A DNA stretch of 64,000 bases, taken from NCBI RefSeq assembly GCF_051020955.1, contig NC_135016.1, forward strand, positions 17,466,501-17,530,500, written 5' to 3'. The stretch comes from Megalopta genalis (taxonomy: Eukaryota; Arthropoda; Insecta; Hymenoptera; Halictidae). Position 1 is the stretch's first letter, and each line of letters starts with the position of its first letter. The notes beneath the pieces were generated by a model. That model was given only the letters and a program-made list of their open reading frames with translations, ran no database searches and was not told where the DNA came from. Shown here piece by piece: positions 1 to 9,388 of this stretch. Made by a program: the position numbers and the translations under genes.

Positions 1-160
1 TATGATATAAAAATAAGTTTGTAATAACTTTAATATATGTAATAGATGTAATAAATAACTTTAATGAAATAGGTGTAATAAAATAACTTTATCATATGCA
101 ATAAATGTAATAAATAACTTTAATGAAATAAGTGTAATAGAATAACTTTATTATACATAC
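1..160. repeat. AT-rich tandem repeat, period about 59 bp
   Basis: The motif AATAACTTTAATGAAATA recurs with a spacing of 59 bases (around 55 and 114), and a more diverged third copy lies at the window start. The block is very AT-rich and fades into TA-rich sequence up to about 220. It looks like a small degenerate minisatellite. I see no coding or regulatory signal in it. Confidence 0.6.
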
Positions 161-1030
161 ACATGTATGTGTATATCTATTAATAACTATATCTATTAAT
201 AAATAATATTTCATAATATATATGCGATTTTCTTTGTTCCCCCTAATTCACCCATTTATATCAATTTTTTGACGTCGACCTTTATTTATTGCTCTACACT
301 TGCAAAAGTAAAAGTTGTAAAACAAAAAGAAAACCTAAACCTTTAACAAATTTTAAAAGCGACTTTTCATTTAACGCTACTGTCTCAGTAACCTACGAGC
401 TAGTACTAAAAAAAAGAAATAATAATAATAATTTGGCCCACTTCTCAAAAAATTCGCTATCACTGATATACAGTCTAATCGCAATAAAGTCGATCTTTAT
501 GTTCCGATCCGAATGTATTAATAGCTCGGATCCCTGTCAATGGACCGGTCTAGCACTGACACAGAAAATTCGGATGAAAATAGTTTCTGATTACGGTCCG
601 ATCGCGGGGATTATCTGCTGCTGGTATTCGAAGACTCCAATAAGGCAGACCCGCTCGTGATATGCGGAGTCTTCGACTAAACGACGTCGGTGGGAGTGTC
701 TAAGAATGTTCGAGGCGAATAGCCAAAATAGCTGTCGATCCTGACGAGCCGCAGCCACCCTCGCCGCATCGGAACACGTGTCGGAGAGTTTCCGAGGGTG
801 TTGATCCCTCGCTCGCCTATCTTCGATCGACGAGCTTCGATCTCCGAGTGAGGAACCTCGTGGATTCTTCGGAGCCGAATCGTCCGGGAAAATATTTAAT
901 ATTCGATCATTTTTTATGGAGGAACTTGCGCGCTGTTTAACAGAGAAAGAATTTTCCAATATCATTGTTCCACGAATGCAGAGTGCAACAAAACTTGTTA
1001 TTTTATTTTTATTAACTCAGCTGACAAATA
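161..1030. other. Non-coding stretch, no gene seen
   Basis: Several overlapping open frames run through this stretch on both strands (for example 289-660 and 591-965), but none shows a recognisable domain and they overlap one another. The composition shifts from AT-rich to GC-rich near 600. I see no repeat family here until the MITE-1 copy begins at 1031. Confidence 0.5.
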
Positions 1031-1395
1031 CAGGCTGTCCTAAAAATGCCTCGAAATTCGGAAATGGCGGGTTCCTCGGATCATTTGAAGCAACTTTTTT
1101 CTTTGCGAAAATCTTCTCCGAGGCTTTGTTTACGAGTTATTAACGAAAAACACTGACCAATAAGAGGCGAGCTCGGCTGGCGCGCGGCGGCCCAGCCAAC
1201 CAGCGCGCGAAGCCCAGTTCCGCTCACTGGCTCGGTCGCCTCGCGCCAGCCGAGCTCACCTCTTATTGGTCAGTGTTTTTCGTTCATAACTCGTTAGCAG
1301 TGCCTCGGAGAAAATTTTTGTAAAGGAGAAAGTTGCTTCAAATGACCTCAGGAATCCCCTACTTTCGGATTGCGAGACATTTTTGAGACACCCTA
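1031..1395. mobile_element. MITE-1 foldback element, copy 1
   Basis: This is a 365-bp non-autonomous DNA transposon in which the two halves are near-perfect reverse complements. The left end reads CAGGCTGTCC and the right end, read inward, is TAGGGTGTCTC; both are flanked by TA. Each half carries the family blocks GAAGCAACTTTTT, ACGAGTTATTAACGAAAAAC and GACCAATAAGAGGCGAGC, meeting at a GC-rich centre. It has no coding capacity. TA target sites suggest mobilisation by a Tc1/mariner-type transposase, which is inference. The whole element could fold into a hairpin of about 180 bp if transcribed. Confidence 0.85.
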
Positions 1396-3352
1396 TAAAA
1401 ATGATTAGAAATCGCTGGGTTTTTATTTAGATTCCGACAACCGCATTAGTTCGAAACGCGCCTGTTAAATAATGTTCGTCGCGTATTTTTTCAATTGAAC
1501 GGTAAACTTAACGAGAAGAGCAACTTCTTTTGAAATTATTCGCATGATTTCTGTCCGCGTATGCGATCACGGTGGCACGCGACCGAGCACAAACGTTTAA
1601 ACCGCGATAATTTCATTTCACGGAATTCAATCAATTTGAGCAGCGCAGCGGCTCGTCGAACGTTTAAAAGGAAATATTGCCACTGGAAATTTTCATTTAT
1701 TACCGGACCGATCAAATATACTACTGAGTGGATTCGCGCGGAAACATTTATTCGACGGTGTCGCGCGTGTCATAAAAATTGTAACGATGTTTTACGAAAT
1801 GTGAACACCTCTCGATGCAATTATTCGAGCAATCTCCGCGCGGACCTTTCGAAACAATCATTCGACAACAATTGGCGAACGATTTGAATCGAAGTAGCGA
1901 ATTTTAACAACTGTGATGCTTGCTCTATGACGCAATAATCCTCGATAAAAATGGTAAGAATTAATATCGCTATACAGCGATATTATAATTATATATATAT
2001 ACGAAATTATTATATATAAATTATATAATACCATATATTATATAATTTATTATTAGTATTATATAATTATATAATATTATATATTATTATATATAAAGGT
2101 TGTTAATTTCGGGCGATCCTACACCGAGCAAAACTGATTCTTCCGACGAGTCCTCTGGACCACGAGTAACTTTGATATCGATAAATATTTCCAAGCGAAA
2201 AAATTACGAGATACTCTCTAAGCTACGCCGCATCGAATGATATTGTCCTTTTCGGACAATAGCTCACAGTTTTCGAGAGAAAAATTCCGAAAGATCGCCG
2301 TTCGTCGACTTTCTATCGAATCGCGAACCGGTTCGCAACATTTCGAAGTTAAACATTTCAATCACTTTGTACAAAAATCGCGTCGATTAGATCATAGCCG
2401 AAGGGTGTCTCTCGTCCTGCGACGTGGCTCCGTTACGGGTTGTACTTATGTAACGACGTCATTTGCGAACGAACGGTCGGCCATGAATCCTCCAACACCT
2501 GACCCGTCGGGTCAGCGTGGGTCGTCGCTTCGCCGAGATCGGTCCTCGTGTTTTTATTTAACCCATAATCGATCCTCGCGATCGCCGATCGCATCTACGG
2601 CGATTCTCGCCCCTTCGAACGTCCCAGTGGAAACTCGTTCGACAGATTTTTCGTCCGGATCGCCTCTCTCGGATCCTCGATCTATGGTTCTGAAAGATCA
2701 TCTGCCAATAAAAAAGCAAAACCAACAACCTGCTCGCTTTTCGATCGAAATCGTAAACTGTGCCGATGGCGCGAGCAATTTTCCAGCACTTATCGGAATA
2801 TTTAAAGTCTACAGCGGCGACTATTCAAATTTAATTACACAAGCCTTAATGCTCGCGTTCGTTTTTGTCAATTCATTCACTCGATTCGAAGAAGTCTAAT
2901 TTATTCGTAAAAAAAAAACGACAGGACGGCCTAACTTTTAACGTTAAACCTACCGAGCCGGTCAAGATAAACCGGTTCCCGCATTTTTTCGTCTTTCGCG
3001 GACGCTGAAATTATAAAGACTTTCTCGTAGGAAATTGTTGAATAAATTTCTTAATCCGACCGCACGTTCCGATAAAAACGGCGAACATCTAAATAAATTC
3101 TTCGTGTCGTTGCGAAGCGATACGCGTTCCGCTGAGTTTTAGGATATTTATTCGTTATATTTAACCTGTTAAATACGACTGCTATTTCGTTCGCTTCGGT
3201 CCGAATAACATTCTGATTTCTTGTCGTCGCCGTTTAAACATTTACATGTAAAACAATAAATATAAATTTTCTTTTCTCTTCTGAGAAACGATCACGATCG
3301 AACAACTTTTGATCATTGTAACTACGAAGAATAATGGCGCGGCAAGAGATAC
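1396..3352. other. Non-coding stretch with one unassigned open frame
   Basis: No recognisable gene is present. An AT-rich simple tract lies at about 1975-2098. An open frame on the plus strand at 2237-2899 (220 codons) starts with ATG but shows no motif I recognise. Its composition (Ser/Arg-rich) matches read-through of CpG-rich non-coding DNA. I treat it as a chance frame, though an unknown exon cannot be excluded. Confidence 0.45.
1975..2098. repeat. AT-rich low-complexity tract
   Basis: This is an irregular run of TATATAAT-type sequence with almost no G or C. It can form many small cruciforms. It is low-complexity DNA with no other signal. Confidence 0.75.
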
Positions 3353-3356
3353 TTAA

Positions 3357-3584
3357 CCCTTTACACTCGAAGCTATTTTAACTGTAAATTGAAAATAATT
3401 TCTCTGACTTATGATATTTTCATTTTATACGACAAAGTGCATTCTGTGCGTGCGAAACTGAGTCTCGCGACTTATAAAATGGTTACATTTTTAACAACTT
3501 TTTAAATTGTAAACTTCGTCGATGTAAATATTATCTTAGAATATGATATAACAAATTTTAGGGACACCACTCGAGTGCAAAGGG
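3357..3584. mobile_element. MITE-3, TTAA-flanked piggyBac-like element
   Basis: This 228-bp element is flanked by TTAA at 3353-3356 and 3585-3588. The left end is CCCTTTACACTCGAAGC; the right end, read inward, is CCCTTTGCACTCGAGTGG. Blocks such as GACAAAGTGCATTCTG and GATATAACAAATTTTA recur in all family members. The TTAA target and ends starting with CCC are the hallmark of piggyBac-superfamily elements. It has no coding capacity. The sequence to its right repeats part of it (see next entry). Confidence 0.85.
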
Positions 3585-3900
3585 TTAATGTTGATGGCGA
3601 CGAGAGTTTTTATCATTGAAAGGAGATGCGCGAGACGACGGGAGTAATTTGTAATTAATCGGGAGTAATTGATACGACAAAGTGCATTTCGCGCATGCGA
3701 AATTGAGTCTCGCGACTCACAAATTTCCATTATTAAAAATGTAAACTTTGTCAATCTAGAAATTATCTTAGATATAACAAATTTTAGCGGTGCCTTCGAG
3801 TCACCACTCGAGTGCAAAGGGTTAATGTCACTGGCGACGAGAGTTTTCATCATTGAAAAAAGACGCGCGAGACGACGGGAGCAATTTAGCAGGACGTTCT
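3585..3900. repeat. Tandem segmental duplication of MITE-3 plus flank
   Basis: The right half of the preceding MITE-3 (from 3428) and about 75 bases of its right flank occur again, starting at 3672. The flank motif GGCGACGAGAGTTTT appears at 3597 and 3834, and the CACTCGAGTGCAAAGGGTTAA end appears at 3568 and 3805. The spacing is about 237-244 bases. This is a local tandem duplication of element plus host flank, not a second insertion, because unrelated flank is copied with it. Confidence 0.75.
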
Positions 3901-4819
3901 TCTGTCCTCCTCGAAAGGAGCTGAAAGCGTTCGCGAAGTTCAACGGCCATCGGTACACGTAATCCGCGAGCCGAACCGCTTAACGTTCCAACAACGAATT
4001 ATCTGGCAGCGGATGCAACGTCACACTCGCGGGTTACCGCATCAGGCCGGGCACGATTTAATGCAGCTTACCTATCCGCGTTCGTAAACATTTACGGGAA
4101 CTGAAATTATTGGTTTGCCGAATCGGCCGGCGGGGAAGCGGCAATCCGGCTCCGTGCATCCCGGGCCGCGCGCCTCGCGTAACAGTCGGCCGTCGATTGG
4201 CTCTGTGTACGTGTATCTGTTGCACGAGAAATCGAATAACCGGTGCCGGGAAAAAGGTCGGTCGGGCCTCGGTGAACCAGCTTTTCATTGACCGGCAAGA
4301 TCAATCGAATCATTCTTTCGTTAGCATTCACGCTGCGCAAGCTCCGTTGTAATCGCAAACGATGGAACAAAAAAAAAACGGTAATCCAAACGCAATCATC
4401 GATACAAAACTGTTGGCACGCTGACACAATTTCCCGATCTCTCTCCGAACACTTTTATCTATAATTTTGTTCCCGTTTCTTTCTTTTTTTTCACGTATAT
4501 TACAATATTTTATTAGCGGATTTTATGCTGCGCGTTTCGCGTTTCCGTGCAAAAGTCGCTCTATTATTTTACGCTGATATTTTATTGTTCGCGTAGACCA
4601 GAAATCTCTGCTCGATCAATGTTCTTTTGAATTTAATTCGTCCCTTGATGTCAAAGTGGCAAGACACATGTGTAATGGAGAAATGGATAGTTCGACGAAG
4701 TTGTTGACTCCGGTCGCCGATAATGAAGCAGCGTGTAGATCATACTTTTTAAACACTGAGAAATGCATGTACGTCGCACTAACGTTTCTAACGAGGATGA
4801 ACGAGGACGAAGCAATCAA
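3901..4819. other. Non-coding stretch, no gene seen
   Basis: Three overlapping short frames at 4058-4427 on opposite strands are shadows in a GC-rich patch. I see no domain, RNA gene or repeat family member until MITE-3 starts at 4820. Confidence 0.5.
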
Positions 4820-4984
4820 CCCTTTGCACTCGAAGCTATTTTAACTGAAAATATAATATCATTTTTCTAACTTGTAGTATTTCTACTTTATATGACAAGA
4901 TGCATTTTATGCACATGAAATTGACTCTTGGGATTCGCGCAACAGTTACACTGTTAACCATTTTTTTAATCTAAACTTTGTTAA

Positions 4985-5886
4985 CCCTTAGCGCTCCGAA
5001 GGCTCCGCTACGGAGACATTTCTCATTTGTTCCGTAACTCCGAAGGCTCCGCTGCGGAGCCAAATGTTTTTAGCATACGTTATCGTCGGCGTTAGCAATT
5101 CTTATCTGTAGTTGAAACGTGCCGAGTCTGTACCATTACGATTAAACCATTTCTTGACCTTTTCTATGGTCAGCAACGTGGAGAAAAATAAATATTACGA
5201 CGAGAATTTAGAGCCGAGCGATACCGAAGACGTATTTGATTTTGAAGAGTTAAAAGACATTGTGGAAGACAATGTTGGGTATGATTCCGACACTTCGAGT
5301 AGTAGTAGCGAAATTATACTACCAAAGAGACGAAGAATGAGAATTATTGAAAGCGAAAGCGAAGATTCGTTACAAGACTTGGACGAATGGCGCGATGTTA
5401 CGGAAGAATTACATATTCCGGATAGAATACCTTTTAGCGTATTGCCACGGGTCATTGGACCACAAGTTCCTACAAACCTTGAACAGCCGATACAATATTT
5501 TAAATTATTTTTCACGGACGAATCGGTAAATGAAATTATAAAGGAAACCAACGATTACGCAGAAAATGTTCTAAACTTGAAAGAAATATCTGGTAACTCT
5601 ATTTGGCGAAGCGAATACTGTGACGCTTGTCCAAGTAAACCCAGAATGCGCATGGGAGATTGTTACCAAAGATATCGCACCATGGTGAATTACAAAATTG
5701 AAAATTTACCTTTTATTTACAATAAGAAAATGTATATTTATAAAATCGATAAAATCAAATGCATTCGCAAGGACGCGTAATCTTTTCCGCTGAAAATAAG
5801 ACTTCCTTTATCTCAGGCGCTCCGCTCCAAAAATGTGCCGCAGTTGCTGGTAGACAGTACTCGAGAAACGTGCGGTGCGCTATGGG
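4985..5886. mobile_element. Internally deleted piggyBac-type transposon
   Basis: The element is 902 bp and is flanked by a perfect TTAA duplication (4981-4984 and 5887-5890). The ends are CCCTTAGCGCTCCG and, read inward from the right, CCCATAGCGCACCG, matching at 12 of 14 positions. A subterminal motif CTCCGAAGGCTCCGCT is repeated near the left end (around 4994 and 5038). It encodes a truncated transposase-like protein at 5166-5780. Full-length piggyBac elements are usually 2-3 kb, so this is a deletion derivative that cannot move itself. Whether a full-length partner exists elsewhere in the genome cannot be seen here. Confidence 0.85.
5166..5780 (+). pseudogene. piggyBac-type transposase remnant lacking the DDE core
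   Basis: An uninterrupted frame of 204 codons runs from the first ATG at 5166; the frame is open further upstream to a TTG at 5112, but ATG is the sensible start. Residues 1-50 are acidic. A serine run and a basic PKRRRMR block (about 53-59, a possible nuclear signal) follow. Then comes QPIQYFKLFFTDE (about 108-120), which resembles the entry into the piggyBac transposase domain. The sequence then jumps to a cysteine-bearing tail with C152, C155 and C166 (YCDACPSKP, MGDCYQRY), like the C-terminal cysteine-rich domain of piggyBac proteins. The catalytic aspartate region in between, normally some 300 residues, is absent. It therefore cannot catalyse transposition. A retained DNA-binding or dominant-negative role is only speculation. 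Family assignment rests on motif recognition plus the TTAA-flanked ends. Confidence 0.7.
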
Positions 5887-5967
5887 TTAATATCAAAATT
5901 ACCTTAAAAGATGATATAACAAATTATAGTGATGGCTCAGAGTCACCACTCGAGTGCAAAGGCTTAA

Positions 5968-6912
5968 TGCGTACGCCGCATTAAAACGAGTAACACATAT
6001 TGAGAGAATAATGTCTAGCAGGTTACGACAAGCAGAGAGAATCGATGCAAATGTAAAACGCAGTCAAAACTGGTGCAACCCGTGCAGTTTATTTTCGACC
6101 GAAACGCTCGAAAGTCGAGCAACTCGGCCGGCTAAAATAGAAACAAAGCGCGAGAAACAGAAAATGCACGGGTCTCCGGGAAATTCTTGTTCGATTCGCC
6201 GGTGTACTTCTCGCCTTTAAATCACGCGTGCAATCGCGGGGAACGGGCCCGGAAGAATTCGCGCGTCACAAAGCCCGAAACTTTCACCCCTATTTCCCCC
6301 GGAGAAATAGCTGTTTCCTTTGCCTTTCGGCCGAAGCTGCGAGAAAATTGTTTCGCCGATTGTCGACGCCGAATGCGACCTGGCCGGTCGCCTCTCGCAG
6401 AATACTCGGAGAGGCCGATGAGCGAGCCCGAATCGCTTCGGCCCGCAGAAACTTCTCGAATAGCCGGTTTCCCCGGCAAAATTTCTCACCCCTTTCAGCT
6501 CGCTACGAACTTAGTTCGGCTCGAGTCTATTTCTCTTTTTGTCGCCGGCAGATTGCCGCTTTTGTCGCTGCGAACGAAAATTTTTGCCGCCTTTCACTTC
6601 CGTCTCCAGTCGTTCGTTCGTTCGTTCGTTCGTATCTCGAAGGCGCATCGAACTGTCAACCGTGCGATTTTTCACTCGTAAATGCCCACGTGGACCTAAC
6701 ACGAGGCGAACGGTATCGGAAAGCTTTCTGTCGACACATTTTTCGTTAACCCTCGCGCGTACAACCCGAACGGCCGAACGACATTTCGAGCTCCGTTATT
6801 TAAAATATTCCGTATAAATCTTTTACCGTAGAAATGTTCGAATGGTTTTGCGATATTTTGTCGACAAGTATCGAAAATCGCGAGAGGAAAAATAGAAACG
6901 GATACACGGATA
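5968..6912. other. GC-rich non-coding stretch, no gene seen
   Basis: Seven overlapping frames on both strands (6187-6817) reflect scarcity of stop codons in CpG-rich DNA rather than a gene; none has a recognisable domain. A CGTT tetranucleotide run lies inside it. Confidence 0.5.
6611..6632. repeat. CGTT microsatellite
   Basis: Five uninterrupted copies of CGTT lie in a row. It is a simple repeat. Confidence 0.9.
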
Positions 6913-7095
6913 CAGTAATGTCTCCCTTACTGACGCTCAGATTGTCCACTAAAATGGATAATTTGGGAAGAGGAGTATTTCCTCCGATTATTCGACAATT
7001 TATAACTATAAAAATAAACCGCAAGGCTCGAATAATCGTATCTCCTCTTCCCAAATTGTGGTCAATCTAGGGCGTCAATTAGGGAGACATTACTG
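6913..7095. mobile_element. MITE-2 palindromic element, complete
   Basis: The element is 183 bp and flanked by TA on both sides. It starts CAGTAATGTCTCCC and ends with the reverse complement. The arms contain GGGAAGAGGAG and CTCGAATAATCGTATCTCC and meet at a short loop. It has no coding capacity. It is the cleanest short member of the family that fills this window. Confidence 0.85.
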
Positions 7096-7128
7096 TACTC
7101 AGTTGCACGCTCGATAATATAATCTTAA

Positions 7129-7282
7129 CCCTTTGCGGACGAGAACTCTTTAAATAATCAACAATATTTTCCTCGTAGAACTGGTTTATGTGTCGGACAC
7201 TTAAATAATTGGAAAAATTAATAATATATATCGATCTACTGTTGCGTGAAAACATCGAAGCTTGAAAAAATCCACTGTTTAA
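7129..7282. mobile_element. Solo end of a TTAA element
   Basis: TTAA at 7125-7128 is followed by CCCTTTGCGGACGAGAAC, which resembles the end of a piggyBac-like element. No matching right end was found before the next TTAA element at 7283, so this is either a truncated copy or a chance resemblance. Confidence 0.4.
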
Positions 7283-7525
7283 CACGTTCCGTGCCGAGCT
7301 ATTTTTAATCGATTCTTTATTCTGGTCAATTGATAATTAAAAAATTGATATATTATACGTATTTATTAATTATTTTATATATAACCATGACAACAAACTT
7401 GTCATCGCCCATTCTTTTGGTGGAAATTAATTCTTCGGTTCTAAACTTGTCGCAAAATATCTTCTTAGCGCGTTAAAAAAACATGTGAGCGTGTACCGCC
7501 GGTGCTACACATGGCACGGAACGCG
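7283..7525. mobile_element. TTAA-flanked MITE with CACGTTCCGTGCC ends
   Basis: TTAA at 7279-7282 and 7526-7529 bound a 243-bp element. Its ends are CACGTTCCGTGCCGAGC and, read inward from the right, CGCGTTCCGTGCCATGTG. The interior is AT-rich with no frame. The TTAA duplication suggests the piggyBac superfamily, but the ends differ from MITE-3, so this is a separate family. Confidence 0.75.
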
Positions 7526-7529
7526 TTAA

Positions 7530-9053
7530 GAAACATTTCATATTTTAATAAGATTTTTATGACGCGAATGTAACGAGGATTTTCTGGATTCGAAAGGGGA
7601 ATCCTGCAATTGGTGAAATGCAAAAATTGTGACATTATAAAATAAGCGACGAAAGAAGGAATAGATCATCATTTCACTCACGTTTACAATTAGCTTGCTC
7701 GATTTTTATTTTAAACACCATTTCTCAAATTTTATTGCACACCTAAATAATTCCCTCGACGATCACATTTGCGATCGAATATATTCCAGATAAAACAGGA
7801 AGCGTCGAGCTATTTCGGTGCGTCGAATGTACGCAAAATCTCAGGCATCGACGACGGTGTATAGCAATCTATCCGCGACATTCTGCAGACCTAAGCGCGA
7901 GTGTACGCTGCAGCAGTTAGTCGCAACAGGCTGAGCCGCCTGTTCGGGCCTGGGGCCGAATTTTCCTCGGAATATCGACGGTAGCGAAACTCGCGGGCCG
8001 ATAAATCTTCCACGGAAAGCCGATATTCGTTCTCGTAACAAGACGAACAATTACCGTGGATTTAAGAGGGCGGCGCGCGAGGAGGTCGAACGCGATGAAT
8101 CTCTCTAGGATGCGCGAACGAGACGTTTGATTTATAGCGTCCGGGGCGATTTAATTCGCGGAGGGAGAGAGCGCGACGCGCGCGCGATCGAACGCGTCGT
8201 TTCCATCGGAAACGGCGAAATTCCGAACCGGTTCCTCCCGTCGATGATCGTAACGTTAATTTTTACGCGAACCGTCCTTTGCACGCTCGAGAGGGGACGC
8301 GCGTGCTCGCGAAAACGCCGAGAGAATCGGTCCCCGTTCCCGATCGCAGCCTCGCGAAAGGAAATAAAAGCGGCGAACAATGGCGTCGTAAAGCCCGGCC
8401 GTAACTCCGCGCCATCGGAGGACAATGAAATTTTAATTGTCGCATAAAAACAGCTTGATTTTTTAAGGGACGAGAAGAGCGAGGGAACGGGGAAAGTCGT
8501 TGAAACAATTAACGCCGCGTTGATATTCCGAGTCGCGGAGCGACCCGACTCCGACGAAACAAAGAGCTACCGAACGGGGACAACAGGGCCGTGGCGGCAT
8601 GGACAGTTTTTTCGGCGTTTTGTGCGCCGCGACCGATAATCGGGTGTGACAAATGACGAAGAAAACGCTCGTGTTCCTGGTCGAGACCTTGGAGAGCTCG
8701 CGCACAGATTTCGTGCGATGCGACTGAACGAAGGTGTTTGGTCGCGATTCTTTATCGCTGTCGAAAGAAACAGCCGAAGCAATTTAACCAAGTTCTGCGT
8801 CGTTCGATTCTTCTGATAGAAGCACACGTAGGAGCACGCCTATTTAAACGGTAGTATAGTAATTTCTGTCGGAAATGTTCGGCAGTCAGAATCGAAATCG
8901 GCAGATCTGAGAATATTAAGTCGCGATTTTTCGGGCCTCGTGGCTCGTTTTTACAGAAACTCGAGGCAGTCGGCGAAAAAAGGCAGCGGTCAGCATGCCG
9001 GTGTACATTAATATGAATGTATAGTAATGCTAGAATAAAAATGTCGACTTAAC
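7530..9053. other. Non-coding stretch, CpG-rich in the middle
   Basis: The stretch is GC-rich from about 7840 to 8720 with many overlapping open frames on both strands, none with a recognisable domain. A dispersed GC-rich repeat unit lies near 8605. No RNA gene is apparent. Confidence 0.45.
8605..8665. repeat. Dispersed GC-rich repeat unit, copy 1
   Basis: A block containing CGGCGTTTTGTGCGCCGCG, GATAATCGGGTGTGACAAA and TGACGAAGAA recurs twice at 12598-12740. The family is unknown to me. It may be a fragment of an older element. Confidence 0.5.
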
Positions 9054-9388
9054 TTTTTTTATTTCTAATTTTTTGCCACGATTCGAAGGAAATTCGGAGA
9101 CCACGTGCCACGATTCGAAGGCAATTCAGAGGCCATAAGCTACGATTAGAAGGCAATTTAGAGGCCACATGACACGATTCGAAGGCAATTCGAAGGTCAC
9201 GTGCCACGATTCGAAGGCAATTCGGAAGCAACATGCCACTATTTCAAGGCAATTCGGAGGCAATTCAGAGGCCACGTGATACGATTCAAAGGCAATTTGG
9301 AGGCCACATGACACGATTCAAAGGCAATTCGAAGGCCACGTGCCACGATTCGAAGGCAATTCGCAGGCCACGTGCCACGATTCGACCC
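9054..9388. repeat. 32-bp minisatellite, array 1 (about 9.7 units)
   Basis: From 9076 the unit CCACGATTCGAAGGCAATTC plus GGAGGCCACGTG repeats every 32 bases, with starts at 9076, 9108, 9140, 9172, 9204, 9236, 9279, 9311, 9343 and 9375. One unit is lengthened by an 11-base internal duplication. Most unit junctions carry CACGTG or CATGTG-like E-box sequence. The left flank TTTATTTCTAATTTTTTG is shared, inverted, with the array ending at 22860. Frames across it give 32-residue protein repeats because three units equal 96 bases; I regard these as artefacts. Confidence 0.9.

Larger units (their letters stand above)
4820..5963. mobile_element. MITE-3 copy split by a piggyBac-like insertion
   Basis: The left end CCCTTTGCACTCGAAGC follows TCAA (4816-4819), a degenerate TTAA. 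The right end CACTCGAGTGCAAAGG is followed by TTAA (5964-5967). Removing the 902-bp insert at 4985-5886 and one TTAA leaves about 238 bp that aligns with intact copies. The insertion point is the internal TTAA between TAAACTTTG and TATCAAAATTACC. This gives a clear age order: MITE-3 first, the piggyBac-like element second. Confidence 0.85.

Noticed and set aside
2237..2899. 220-codon plus-strand frame
   Set aside because: No motif or domain is visible, and the Ser/Arg-rich composition fits CpG-rich non-coding DNA. I saw no splice or promoter support. Kept only as a note.
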